DNA of 64,000 nucleotides from Bradyrhizobium diversitatis. Lineage in GTDB: Bacteria; Pseudomonadota; Alphaproteobacteria; Rhizobiales; Xanthobacteraceae. The notes under the pieces were generated by a model. It was not told where the DNA came from. It worked only from the letters and a program-made list of their open reading frames with translations, and did no database searches. Shown here piece by piece: positions 9,601-29,815 of the stretch. The number at the start of each line of letters is the position of its first letter. The first letter of the stretch is position 1. The stretch lies in the NCBI RefSeq assembly GCF_016031635.1, contig NZ_JACEGD010000029.1:17479-81478 (forward strand), written 5' to 3'. A program made the translations under genes and the position numbers.

Positions 9601-10217
9601 TTGAAGCGCGCCTCCAGCGCATCGATGGCGGCCTTGGTCAGAACGAGCTTCTGACGGCGCAGGATGTCATAGACATTGATGCCCTGGATCGGCAGCACGT
9701 CCATGTTCGGAATGTTGCGGGCCGCAGCGGCAAAACCGTTGTTGAGCTCGGCGCCGTCGATGATCAGCGCGTTGGTGAGCCCGAGGCCCGAGAAGTGACC
9801 GAGCAGCGCCTTGGTCTTCGCGGCTTCCAGCGCGGCCTTCTCGATCACGACGAGATCGCCGTCCTTGGCCTTGGCCGAGAGCGCATGCTTCAGAGCGAGC
9901 GCGCGGACCTTCTTCGGCAGGTCGGTGGCGTGCGAACGCACCACCGGACCGAAGGCACGGCCGCCGCCGCGGAACTGCGGCACGCGGGCCGAGCCGTGAC
10001 GAGCACCGCCGGTGCCCTTCTGCTTGTACATCTTCTTGCCGGTGCGCCAGATCTCGGCGCGACCCTTGGCCTTGTGCGTGCCGGCCTGGCGCTTGTTGAG
10101 CTGCCACTGCACGCAGCGCGCGATGATGTCCTCGCGCGGCTCGAGACCGAAAATGGCGTCGGAGAGCTGGACCGAGCCGGCTTCCTTACCTTCGAGGGTG
10201 GTGACCTTCAATTCCAT
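9597..10217 (-). CDS. rplD: 50S ribosomal protein L4
   Basis: 23S rRNA-binding tunnel protein; in E. coli it also represses the S10 operon, which is not shown for this group. The ATG at 10215-10217 gives MELKVTTLEGKEAGSVQL and 206 residues; the 15 extra upstream codons overlap rplC and are rejected. The tunnel loop KKMYKQKGTGGARHGSARVP is intact. It starts 1 nt after the rplC stop. Confidence 0.98.
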   Translation of the reverse strand: MELKVTTLEGKEAGSVQLSDAIFGLEPREDIIARCVQWQLNKRQAGTHKAKGRAEIWRTGKKMYKQKGTGGARHGSARVPQFRGGGRAFGPVVRSHATDLPKKVRALALKHALSAKAKDGDLVVIEKAALEAAKTKALLGHFSGLGLTNALIIDGAELNNGFAAAARNIPNMDVLPIQGINVYDILRRQKLVLTKAAIDALEARFK

Positions 10218-10218
10218 C

Positions 10219-10932
10219 TCACGCCTCCTGCGCAGCCGGAGCGGCTTCCGCGTCGCCAGCAACCTTGAACTTGCCGGGCTTCGGAGCTTCCTTCGGCAGC
10301 GGCTTCTTGACGGCGTCGCGCACGCGGATCCAACCGCCCTTGGAGCCGGGAACGGCGCCTTCGACGAGGATCAGGCCGCGCTCGACATCGGTCTGGACGA
10401 CGCGAAGGTTGAGCGTGGTGATGCGGTCGACACCCATGTGGCCGGGCATCTTCTTGTTCTTCCAGGTCTTGCCGGGGTCCTGACGGCCACCGGTCGAACC
10501 GATCGAGCGGTGCGAGATCGACACACCGTGCGTGGCGCGCAGACCGCCGAAGTTCCAGCGCTTCATGCCGCCGGCGAAGCCCTTACCGACCGAGGTGCCG
10601 GTGACGTCGACGAACTGACCGACGACGAAGTGATCCGCCTGGATCTCGGCGCCGACCGGGATCATCGCATCCGCGCTGACCCGGAATTCCTCGACCCGGC
10701 GCTTCGGCTCGACCTTGGCGACCGCGAACTGGCCGCGCTCCGCCTTCGGCATGTAAACGGTCTTGCGGCTGCCAGAACCAAGCTGGAGCGCGACGTAACC
10801 GTTCTTCTCTTCGGTACGGTGACCTACGACCTGGCAATTGCCGAGCTTCAGCACGGTCACGGGGATATGTTCGCCGGCCTCCGTGAAGACCCGCGTCATC
10901 CCGACCTTTTGTGCGATCACTCCGGAGCGCAT
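10219..10932 (-). CDS. rplC: 50S ribosomal protein L3
   Basis: Large-subunit protein that reaches to the peptidyl transferase centre. It has 237 residues starting MRSGVIAQKVGMTRVFTEAG. The conserved loop GMKRWNFGGLRATHGVS includes the glutamine/methylation area typical of L3, followed by GSTGGRQDPGKTWKNKKMPG. The C-terminal tail is alanine-rich (AEAAPAAQEA). Confidence 0.98.
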   Translation of the reverse strand: MRSGVIAQKVGMTRVFTEAGEHIPVTVLKLGNCQVVGHRTEEKNGYVALQLGSGSRKTVYMPKAERGQFAVAKVEPKRRVEEFRVSADAMIPVGAEIQADHFVVGQFVDVTGTSVGKGFAGGMKRWNFGGLRATHGVSISHRSIGSTGGRQDPGKTWKNKKMPGHMGVDRITTLNLRVVQTDVERGLILVEGAVPGSKGGWIRVRDAVKKPLPKEAPKPGKFKVAGDAEAAPAAQEA

Positions 10933-10983
10933 CGGCTTGCTTCCTGTTCTTTCTGTCCTTGCGGACTAGCTAATCTTCGTAGT

Positions 10984-11032
10984 GAGCAAGTCCCGGTCCG
11001 AGAACCGGTGCCCACTCCTCGGGGTCTTGCTC
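10984..11032. repeat. Palindromic repeat overlapping the rpsJ stop
   Basis: Outer arms GAGCAAG (10984-10990) and CTTGCTC (11026-11032) enclose CCCGGTCC and CCGG segments, giving an imperfect palindrome of about 49 bp. It resembles the dispersed palindromes at 1533 and 2181. One arm includes the rpsJ stop codon, so it lies in the rpsJ-rplC mRNA spacer. Confidence 0.6.
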
Positions 11033-11339
11033 AGAGCTTGATCTCGACGTCGACACCGGCGGCTAGGTCGAGCTTCATCAAAGCATCGACGGTCTGCGGG
11101 GTCGGATCGACGATGTCGAGCAGGCGCTTGTGGGTGCGCATCTCGAACTGTTCGCGGCTCTTCTTGTCCACGTGGGGCGAACGGTTGACGGTGAACTTCT
11201 CGATGCGCGTGGGCAGCGGAATGGGTCCGCGGACCTGCGCGCCGGTGCGCTTCGCCGTGTTCACGATCTCACGGGTCGACGTATCGAGGATACGATGGTC
11301 GAACGCCTTGAGACGGATACGAATGTTTTGGCCGTTCAT
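11031..11339 (-). CDS. rpsJ: 30S ribosomal protein S10
   Basis: Small-subunit head protein, also known as NusE, the NusB partner in antitermination. It has 102 residues: [19 protein letters not shown], the [20 protein letters not shown] loop and [14 protein letters not shown]. It begins the S10 block, 83 nt after tuf, with a repeat-filled spacer on each side. Confidence 0.99.
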
Positions 11340-11355
11340 TGCCGTGCTTTCTCTA

Positions 11356-11405
11356 GTGAGTGGCGAGTAGCGAGTAGCGAATAGAATCCCCTATTCGCCA
11401 CTCAC
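11356..11405. repeat. Inverted repeat in the tuf-rpsJ spacer
   Basis: The arm at 11356-11370 (GTGAGTGGCGAGTAG) pairs with the one at 11391-11405 (CTATTCGCCACTCAC) with a single mismatch. Short GAGTAGCGA and CTATTCGC units recur around it up to about 11420. It occupies almost the whole spacer between tuf and rpsJ. Confidence 0.75.
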
Positions 11406-11422
11406 CATTCCCTATTCGCTTG

Positions 11423-12613
<1,191 letters not shown>

Positions 12614-12653
12614 TTGACTCTCCGTTCAATCGTCAGCTTGAGACCGACGACAA

Positions 12654-14726
<2,073 letters not shown>

Positions 14727-14759
14727 GGGTCGTTCCTTGCGAGTCCGAGTGTGGCGCCG

Positions 14760-15230
14760 TTACCAGCGATAGTGCGAGAAGGCGCGGTTGGCTTCCGCCA
14801 TGCGGTGCACGTCTTCGCGCTTCTTGACGGCGTTCCCGCGGTTGTTCGATGCGTCCAGGAGCTCCGCCGAGAGCCGCTCGGTCATCGTCTTCTCGTTGCG
14901 CTCGCGCGCAGCCGCGATCAGCCAGCGGATGCCCAAGGCCTGACGGCGGGTCGAACGAACCTCGACCGGAACCTGGTAGGTCGCGCCGCCGACGCGGCGG
15001 GAGCGCACTTCGATGGTCGGCATGACATTCTCGAGCGCCTGCTCGAACACGCCGAGCGGGTTCTGCTTGGTCTTGCTTTCGATGATGCCGAACGCACCGT
15101 AGACGATACCTTCGGCGACCGACTTCTTGCCGGCGTACATCACCGAGTTCATGAACTTCGTGACGATGATGTTCCCGAACTTCGGATCGGGAAGGACTTC
15201 ACGCTTTTCAGCAGAATGGCGACGAGACAT
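14760..15230 (-). CDS. rpsG: 30S ribosomal protein S7
   Basis: Nucleates assembly of the 30S head. It has 156 residues: MSRRHSAEKREVLPDPKFGN, VTKFMNSVMYAGKKSVAEG, and the C-terminal DVHRMAEANRAFSHYRW. It lies 15 nt after rpsL. In E. coli S7 regulates the str operon by binding the rpsL-rpsG spacer, but the 15-nt spacer here is too short for that structure. Confidence 0.99.
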   Translation of the reverse strand: MSRRHSAEKREVLPDPKFGNIIVTKFMNSVMYAGKKSVAEGIVYGAFGIIESKTKQNPLGVFEQALENVMPTIEVRSRRVGGATYQVPVEVRSTRRQALGIRWLIAAARERNEKTMTERLSAELLDASNNRGNAVKKREDVHRMAEANRAFSHYRW

Positions 15231-15245
15231 GGACCTGGTTCCCGC

Positions 15246-15617
15246 TTACTTCGGACGCTTGGCGCCGTACTTCGAACGACGCTGCTTACGGTTCTTGACG
15301 CCCTGGGTATCCAGAACGCCGCGGAGGATGTGGTAGCGCACGCCCGGCAAGTCCTTGACGCGGCCGCCACGGATCATGACTACCGAGTGCTCCTGGAGGT
15401 TATGGCCCTCACCGGGGATGTAGCCGATCACCTCGAAGCCGTTGGTCAGGCGCACCTTGGCGACCTTACGAAGCGCCGAGTTCGGCTTCTTCGGGGTCGT
15501 GGTGTAGACGCGGGTGCAAACACCACGCTTCTGCGGCGACTGCTGCAGCGCCGGCACCTTCTTGCGCGACTTCTGCACTTCACGCGGTTGAGCGATCAGC
15601 TGGTTGATCGTCGGCAT
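15246..15617 (-). CDS. rpsL: 30S ribosomal protein S12
   Basis: Decoding-centre protein. The ATG at 15615-15617 gives MPTINQLIAQPREVQKSRKK and 123 residues, the family length; the longer upstream frame lacks S12 similarity. Lys43 (TTPKKPNS) and Lys88 (GRVKDLP), common streptomycin-resistance positions, are both wild type, and Asp89, the RimO target, is present. It is the first gene of the str operon. Confidence 0.99.
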   Translation of the reverse strand: MPTINQLIAQPREVQKSRKKVPALQQSPQKRGVCTRVYTTTPKKPNSALRKVAKVRLTNGFEVIGYIPGEGHNLQEHSVVMIRGGRVKDLPGVRYHILRGVLDTQGVKNRKQRRSKYGAKRPK

Positions 15618-16468
15618 CCTGGCCTTACCCTTTGTTCTGCCGCGGCCCCTTCCGGGCCCGCTGTCTTGCCGCGGCCCGTCGCCGGAACCGCAAATTCTTT
15701 CGAGCCACCCGCCCGACAAGGCCGCCTCATGCGAACAATCCGCACAAAGCGAAATTGCGCCAACCGCTCCATCACCGAGCGGAAAGCGCTTCGACGCCAC
15801 AGAGGACCGCAGTATCGAGGCCGCTCGGCGTAAAGCCGCGGCCCGTGCACCGAGGTCATGCATCCGAATTCGATCTCAAGAGAACGTGCTCAAGAGAACT
15901 AAAATCGCACTGGCATTGCCTAGCTATGATCGACAGCGTTTGAGCGGCATTCGTCGAGGTTGGTGCCCGCCTTGAGCGATCCCTCGTGGAACTGGTCCTT
16001 TGGGATCAACGGGTGGCCCGTTCCGACGCTGGCGATGCTCACCGCCTGTCGTTAAGTGAGGCGCTTTCTATAGGCGAGAATCGGTCCAGTCAAGGCGAAA
16101 CGACAGTCAGAAAGCGCTTCCTGCGCCTGCAGAAATAGCTTCTTCGGTGCCCTCGCCACGCCAGCCCGTTCGTTGAACGAAAGGCCCGCTCCGTCAACTC
16201 CGACGACATTATGCCCGGATTAAATATACTTTTATTACCAAACCGAAGCTCTTTTCCCGGCTTATGAACGAATCCGCCTTCTGCGGCGGAGATCCAGGGC
16301 AATCGCCTGCCGTGACACCCGGTCGCGCCAGCGATCTCCGGGCAGCGTGGATCGATCGGCGGGAGTTGCTGCGGCCAACCTAAGGAAACCAAGAATCAGC
16401 GGCTCCGCTCCGGCCGAACGATTTGCATCCGGGAATCACCGAGCCGGAGCCGCGGTGCCCGGCCACGG
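15618..16468. other. Long gene-free region between rpsL and the ABC exporter
   Basis: There are 851 bp with no convincing gene on either strand. Open frames here (for example a 100-codon frame at 16090-16392 minus) resemble no family and have mixed composition. The region carries the likely rpsL promoter at 16065-16093, leaving an mRNA leader of about 440 nt before rpsL. The last 70 bp before 16469 contain a loose GC-rich inverted repeat (16399-16407 with 16445-16453). Confidence 0.6.
16065..16093 (-). promoter_or_regulatory. Predicted housekeeping sigma factor promoter of the str/S10/spc operon
   Basis: On the minus strand the -35 box TTGACT (16088-16093) is followed after 17 nt by the -10 box TAGAAA (16065-16070). 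The match to the alphaproteobacterial housekeeping consensus and its orientation toward rpsL support it. Predicted transcription starts near 16058, about 440 nt before the rpsL ATG. Confidence 0.55.
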
Positions 16469-18469
16469 TCACTCCTCTTCGTCTTCGTCTTCGTCGTCGT
16501 CGTCGTTTCTGTCGTCGTGAGCCGGCGCGCCATGCGGCTGGTGGATCTGGTCGTTCCACAGCTTGCGATAGGTGCCGTTCTTGGCGAGCAATTCGGCATG
16601 GGAGCCGCGCTCGATCGCCCTGCCCCCTGAAATCACGATGATCTCGTCCATCTCGACCACCGAGGTCAGACGGTGAGTCGACCAGATCATGGTGCGGCCC
16701 TTGGCGATCTTGAGCAGCGTGCGGTTGATCGCGGCCTCCGTGGTCTGGTCGAGCGCCGAGGTGGCTTCGTCCAGCAGCAGTACGGACGGATTGCGGATGA
16801 TTGCGCGTGCGATTGCGATGCGCTGGCGCTGGCCGCCAGACAGCGTGTCCCCGCGCTCGCCGACCGGCGTGTCGTATCGCTGCGGCAGGCTCATGATGTA
16901 GCGGTGGATCTCGGCCTTCTTGGCGGCGTCCTCCACCTCCGCGTCGGTCGCCCCCTCCTTGCCGAGCCGGATGTTCTCGCGGATCGACATGTTGAACAGC
17001 ATGTTCTCCTGGAACACCACCGCCATGCTCCGGCGCAGCGAATCCAGCGTCACCTTGCGAACGTCGACGCCGTCGATGGTGACGCGGCCTTCGTCTGGCA
17101 CGTAGAGCCGCAGGATCAGGTTGAGCAGCGTGCTCTTGCCGGAGCCGCTCGGACCGACGATCGCGATGCGCTTGCCGGCATTGAGCTTGAGGCTGAGATT
17201 GTCCAGCACCGGCGTCTGACTGCCCTCGTACCGGAAGGTGACGTGATCGAAAGTGATGTCGTTGGTGATACGCGGCAGATCGGGCGCGCCGGGACGATCG
17301 GCGCTCCGGGTCGGCTCATCGAGCAGTTCCTGGATGTGGCGGATCGCGGCGGCCGACGAGATCGACACCGGGATGAAATGCATCACATGAGCGATGTTGT
17401 AGGAAACCTCCCAGAACGCGCTCTCGAAGGTGACGAAGGTGCCGATGGTGATCTGGCCCTTGGTCGCGAGATACGCGCCGATCGCGAGCACCACGAGGTG
17501 CAGGAGGAGCACCGAGATGGTGACCGTCCGCTCCACCATGGTCGAGAGGAACGCGGCCGAGGCGATCTTGTTTCGGGTCTCGTCGTTGCGCAAGGCGAAG
17601 AAGCCGAACATCTTGCGTTGCAGGCTGAACGCCTTGATCACAGCCTGGGCGGCCACGTTTTCCTGCACCATGCCGAGCAGCGCCGACTCGTTGAGCTTCT
17701 GCTCGTAGTTGGCCTGCACCGCCTTGGACGTCAGGATCCGCGGGCCGATCAGCGTGATCGGAAACACCAGCAGCGCGACGACGGCGAGCTGCCAGTTCAG
17801 GAACAGCATCAGGATGATGCCGGCCACCAGTTCCAGGAACGGCAGCGCGGCACTGTTGGCAAAGGTCTTGACCGAGCCTTCGAAGGCCGAGAGGTCGACC
17901 GAGAAGCGCGACAGGATCTCGCCGCGCCTGGTGCGGCCGAAATAAGCCGCCGGCAGGTCCTGGACGTGCTCGAACAGGCGCTTGCGGACGTCGGAGATGA
18001 TGCAGGCGGCGAGCCGCGCATCCCAGCGCTCGTACCAGACGGCAACGATCGAGGTGAAGATGCCGGCGACCGCAAGCACGCCCAGGATCTTGTACAGCGC
18101 CTGGAAATCCTCCTCGCCGAGCGCTTCGTCGATCAGGAACTTGAGACTTAGCGGCATGATGACGTTGAACAGCGTCTCCACGAAGACGCCGAACGCCACG
18201 AATGACAGCATCCGCTTGTAGTTCGTCAGATAGGGCCTGACGAACCCGACGATGGTCGCGAGCGCGCCGGCGGCTTCGCTTGCGGTGAAGACGACGAGAT
18301 CCTCGTCCTCATCGTCCTCGTCGCGCTCCAGCTCGTCGTCCCCCTCGTCTTCACCGTCCTCGTCGTCTTCGAGGTCCGGCTTGACAGCGGAGGCGAGCTT
18401 GTCGTCGAGCTCGGCCGCCTCTTCCGCGGCGAGCTTCTGTTTGTCGGGCGAGGGAGGCTTAGACGCCAT
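16469..18469 (-). CDS. MsbA-type ABC exporter with acidic N- and C-terminal tails
   Basis: Half-transporter with fused membrane and ATPase domains, probably a homodimeric exporter of lipid or drug type in the inner membrane. The ATG at 18467-18469 gives 666 residues. Residues 34-57 are almost all Asp/Glu. Five to six membrane helices span about 80-375. The ATPase domain has Walker A GPSGSGKS (439-446), Q-loop Gln488, signature LSGGQ (543-547), Walker B VLLLDEAT and the switch His599. The C-terminus is another Asp/Glu run (651-666). Substrate cannot be told from sequence. It lies 131 nt downstream of the FAD-methyltransferase fusion on the same strand. All ATPase residues are intact. Confidence 0.9.
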   Translation of the reverse strand: MASKPPSPDKQKLAAEEAAELDDKLASAVKPDLEDDEDGEDEGDDELERDEDDEDEDLVVFTASEAAGALATIVGFVRPYLTNYKRMLSFVAFGVFVETLFNVIMPLSLKFLIDEALGEEDFQALYKILGVLAVAGIFTSIVAVWYERWDARLAACIISDVRKRLFEHVQDLPAAYFGRTRRGEILSRFSVDLSAFEGSVKTFANSAALPFLELVAGIILMLFLNWQLAVVALLVFPITLIGPRILTSKAVQANYEQKLNESALLGMVQENVAAQAVIKAFSLQRKMFGFFALRNDETRNKIASAAFLSTMVERTVTISVLLLHLVVLAIGAYLATKGQITIGTFVTFESAFWEVSYNIAHVMHFIPVSISSAAAIRHIQELLDEPTRSADRPGAPDLPRITNDITFDHVTFRYEGSQTPVLDNLSLKLNAGKRIAIVGPSGSGKSTLLNLILRLYVPDEGRVTIDGVDVRKVTLDSLRRSMAVVFQENMLFNMSIRENIRLGKEGATDAEVEDAAKKAEIHRYIMSLPQRYDTPVGERGDTLSGGQRQRIAIARAIIRNPSVLLLDEATSALDQTTEAAINRTLLKIAKGRTMIWSTHRLTSVVEMDEIIVISGGRAIERGSHAELLAKNGTYRKLWNDQIHQPHGAPAHDDRNDDDDEDEDEEE

Positions 18470-18600
18470 GAAACCAACCGATGCTGACGGCCGGCATGAC
18501 CGCAGAGAATGCAGGAATAGCGGCAACCGCTATTGCACCGATTCTATGCGATCAGGATGAATTCGGCAAAACAATTGGCCAATCGAGCCGCGTCCCGCGG

Positions 18601-20655
18601 CTAGTCCTCGTCCTCGACCCTGTCGAAGAAGGAATAACGCAAACTGTCGGCGTCGGCGTACCACTGCCCCGGCCCCTTGTTGGCGGCGAGCGTCGCCTCC
18701 CAGAGCGCATCAGTGCAATCCTTGCGGTGCATCGACAGGTCGAAGCCATTGCCGAAGAACAGTTCGGACCACTCCCACCAGGTGCCGAGCTTCTTAACTC
18801 CGCGCAGCAGGTCGTAGCGGTCGATCAGCGCCGGCGCCATGTCCGAGGTGATCGAGCCGAACACGAGGCCGGTCTTGACGACGCGGTTGAGCTCGCGGAT
18901 CGCACGGGCCACCTGCTTCGGGGAAACGTGGCAGAGGCTGGTCTCGAACACGAAGTCGAACGTGCCGTCCTTGAACGGCATGTCGGTGATCGAGCCGAGC
19001 TTGTTGTACTTCTTCAGCGCTTTCGGCGTCTTGGCGTGGATGGCGCGGTTGTTCTCGATTCCCCACGCATCGATGCCGCGATCGCGCAACGCGCCGACCA
19101 GTTCGCCGCTGGCGGCCCCCGCGACCAGCAGCTTGGCGCCCGTTGCCTTGCCCCAGACGATCCCGATCAGCCTGCTGAGGTAATCGGGGTCGGTGAAGTG
19201 CTGCCACGCCTCGTGGTAGGGACCGAGGCCGCGATAATTCTCGAAATAGTCGCGGTCGATCTTGTCCGACAGCGGCTTGTCGTCTTGTGCGCGCTCGCGG
19301 CGCAGGCGCATCATCTCGGTCAGGATGATGTCGGTCGCCGCATCCGAAGAATCGAGCAGGCCATTCAGCGTCGAGTCGAACAGATAGTCGCCGACAACCA
19401 CGATGCCGGGATGCTCCTTCGGCTCGGGCCGGTGGTTGGTCATCACGTCGCGCACGGGCAGACCGCCGGGAATCGCGTTCACCGACGACAGCCAGCGGTG
19501 GATCTTGCCTTCCATGAAATGCGAACGCGCATCGCCGAGAGAAGCCGGCAGCGATTTCAGGGCGGCATCGATCAGTTCCTGGTCCGACAGATTGGCGAAA
19601 GCCAGCGCGTCGGAGCCCGGAATGAGCCAGTTCAGAACGCCATGCTTGCCGACGTCGTGGCGTGCGCCCTCGTTGTAGACGCAGCAGCCGCCGAAAGCCT
19701 CCGACATGAACCAGGCGCCCGGAATCTTCTCGCCCCAGAACGGCTCGTCGAACAGGATCGAGACGCGCAGATAGTGCGCGGGGCGATCGAAATAGGCGAC
19801 GTGCTTGACCATCGACTTGCGCAGCTGCTCGCCCTCCCAGCTGAGGGTGGCGAGCCAGGAATGCGGCAGGCAGACCAGGACGAGATCGAAGTCGCGAGTC
19901 TCCGGTCCCTTGCCGTTCATCATCTTGAGCTGATAGCGGCCGGTCGGCGCCTTGCCGACGGTGAGCACGCGGTGATTGAGCTGGATGTCGGCATTGACCT
20001 CCGACTGCAGGCATTCGATCAGCTGCTCGTTGCCGTTCTGGATGGAATAGAGGCCGATATAGCCCTCGACGTCCATCAGATAGTTCTTGAGCGCGTTGAG
20101 ACCGTTGGTGCTGTGGCTCTCGGTCGCGATGTCGGAGCGCGCCATCACCTTGAAGAAGCGCTTTGCCGTCTCGTCCTCGACCTCCTCGTCGAGCACCTGC
20201 TCGGCGGTCTTGTAGGCCCAGGGATTCTCGTTGTCGTGCGCGCCGACACCCTCGTAATATTCGACCGGCGACAACATCTCGGTGCAGCGCTCGCGGAATG
20301 CCTCGATCGCGGCCGCGGTCTTGGCACCGTATTTGCGGCGCATGCCGGGCACGTCATTGAGGAGCTCGCCGCCGAAATGGACCTGCTCGGCGTCCATCGG
20401 AATGGTCTGGAGGCCGAAATGCTGGATCAGCTCGCGCAGCGGGTCCGGCCCCGTCATCGAGTAGTCGTAGATTTCGGCAACGCCGGCCTCGTACATCGCG
20501 GGCGCCGAATCGAATTTGCGCGTGACGATCTTGCCGCCCAGCCGGTCGGAGGCCTCGTAGATGGTGACGCGGCAGAGATCGCCGAGCTTACGCTTCAGAT
20601 ACCAGGCGCTCATCAGCCCGCCGGGGCCGCCGCCTACGATTGCGAGATCAAGCAT
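18601..20655 (-). CDS. FAD-dependent oxidoreductase fused to a SAM-dependent methyltransferase
   Basis: A two-domain enzyme of 684 residues starting MLDLAIVGGGPGGL; the earlier in-frame ATG at 20691 lacks similarity. Residues 1-450 form an amine-oxidase/protoporphyrinogen-oxidase-type flavoprotein: dinucleotide motif GGGPGGL (8-14), DRLGGK (37-42), and the C-terminal FAD motif VVVGDYLFDSTLNGLLDSSD (419-438). Residues 470-640 form a class I methyltransferase with motif I LLVAGAASGEL (509-519) and the post-motif segment MPFKDGTFDFVFETSLCHV. Substrate is unknown; the flavin part resembles desaturases or oxidases of carotenoid or polyamine type only in general fold. It lies between the rpoC terminator and the ABC exporter, possibly co-transcribed with the latter. 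Confidence 0.8.
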   Translation of the reverse strand: MLDLAIVGGGPGGLMSAWYLKRKLGDLCRVTIYEASDRLGGKIVTRKFDSAPAMYEAGVAEIYDYSMTGPDPLRELIQHFGLQTIPMDAEQVHFGGELLNDVPGMRRKYGAKTAAAIEAFRERCTEMLSPVEYYEGVGAHDNENPWAYKTAEQVLDEEVEDETAKRFFKVMARSDIATESHSTNGLNALKNYLMDVEGYIGLYSIQNGNEQLIECLQSEVNADIQLNHRVLTVGKAPTGRYQLKMMNGKGPETRDFDLVLVCLPHSWLATLSWEGEQLRKSMVKHVAYFDRPAHYLRVSILFDEPFWGEKIPGAWFMSEAFGGCCVYNEGARHDVGKHGVLNWLIPGSDALAFANLSDQELIDAALKSLPASLGDARSHFMEGKIHRWLSSVNAIPGGLPVRDVMTNHRPEPKEHPGIVVVGDYLFDSTLNGLLDSSDAATDIILTEMMRLRRERAQDDKPLSDKIDRDYFENYRGLGPYHEAWQHFTDPDYLSRLIGIVWGKATGAKLLVAGAASGELVGALRDRGIDAWGIENNRAIHAKTPKALKKYNKLGSITDMPFKDGTFDFVFETSLCHVSPKQVARAIRELNRVVKTGLVFGSITSDMAPALIDRYDLLRGVKKLGTWWEWSELFFGNGFDLSMHRKDCTDALWEATLAANKGPGQWYADADSLRYSFFDRVEDED

Positions 20656-20791
20656 GTGAGTTCCGTGGTCCTCCGGCGCTCCCCCCATCACGGGACCACC
20701 GGTCTAAGCTCTCCTAGCAGAAGCGCTTTTACGGCTGAAGGAAAGATGAACAAAGGCTGATCCTGCATCCCAGCAAGCAAAGAAAGCAGCA

Positions 20792-20817
20792 AAAAGGCCG
20801 GCAAAAGCCGGCCTTTT
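20792..20817 (-). terminator. Rho-independent terminator of rpoC
   Basis: A perfect 11-bp inverted repeat (AAAAGGCCGGC, loop AAAA, GCCGGCCTTTT) ends 31 nt after the rpoC stop. Read on the minus strand, the GC stem is followed by TTTTT. This closes the rpoBC transcription unit; the symmetric A/T flanks could also work for the opposite strand. Confidence 0.9.
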
Positions 20818-20848
20818 CATTGTCCTCGGTATTCCTACGGATGAACCA

Positions 20849-25045
<4,197 letters not shown>

Positions 25046-25173
25046 CGTCTTCTCCTCGCGTGCCGGTCGCCTCCGGCCGCAAATTCGAAAATCATTCAAC
25101 GAGGCGCCCTGCCCTCAAGGCCTCGGGAAGGGCGCCGATGCCCGGCCGCGAAGGCCGGGCATGAAAGGTCGAA

Positions 25174-29298
<4,125 letters not shown>

Positions 29299-29815
29299 CG
29301 TGGCCTCTCATTTTCGTCGCCCGCTCTGGGCGCGCCGTCCGGAACGCGGCTGCCACCGCTCTCCGGGTTGAATTTTCGAACCCGCCTTGGGGGCCAGAGA
29401 CGCAGCTTCAGGCTTGAATGTCCTGAATCTGTTCTTCAGACCTTCAAAACGCAAAACGACGCGCGGGGCGCAAGAGCGCACCCGCCCGTCACAACGATCG
29501 TCTTCACGGACTGCAAAAGCCCGAAATAGCCTGCTCTCCCAACGGCTTACAGGGAAATCCGGCATCCCCGCCCACCGCGCTTTCGTGCTGCCGACCCGAT
29601 ATGGGGCGACAATAGTGCAGATTCGAGAGGTAAACCCTCAAATCCCCACACTTTTTCGTGTTCGGCCTGCGTCGGGACGTTCCGTCGCACGCCTTTTGCA
29701 TCTGGCGCCGGTCCTTCCGATCGTCATGGCCGGGCTTGACCCGGCCATCCACGATCTTGGGACGAGATCCCGGGTCTCGCTTCGCGAGCCCGGGATTTCG
29801 CCGAAGCAACTTGCG
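29299..29815. other. rplL-rpoB spacer
   Basis: There are 517 bp without a gene. The rplL-proximal part carries two palindromes (29726-29748 and 29767-29796, listed separately). I see no clear promoter for rpoB. In E. coli a partial terminator lies at the equivalent place and sets the lower level of rpoBC relative to rplL; the hairpins here may do the same. Confidence 0.55.
29726..29796. repeat. Two palindromes just downstream of rplL
   Basis: ATGGCCGGG (29726-29734) pairs perfectly with CCCGGCCAT (29740-29748). ATCCCGGG plus CTCGC (from 29767) pairs with GCGAG plus CCCGGGAT (ending 29796). Both look like dispersed Bradyrhizobium intergenic elements. Their position 20 nt after the rplL stop would put strong hairpins in the mRNA between rplL and rpoB. 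Confidence 0.75.

Noticed and set aside
16090..16392. A 100-codon minus-strand frame in the rpsL leader
   Set aside because: No recognisable motif or ribosome-binding site, and it overlaps the predicted promoter.
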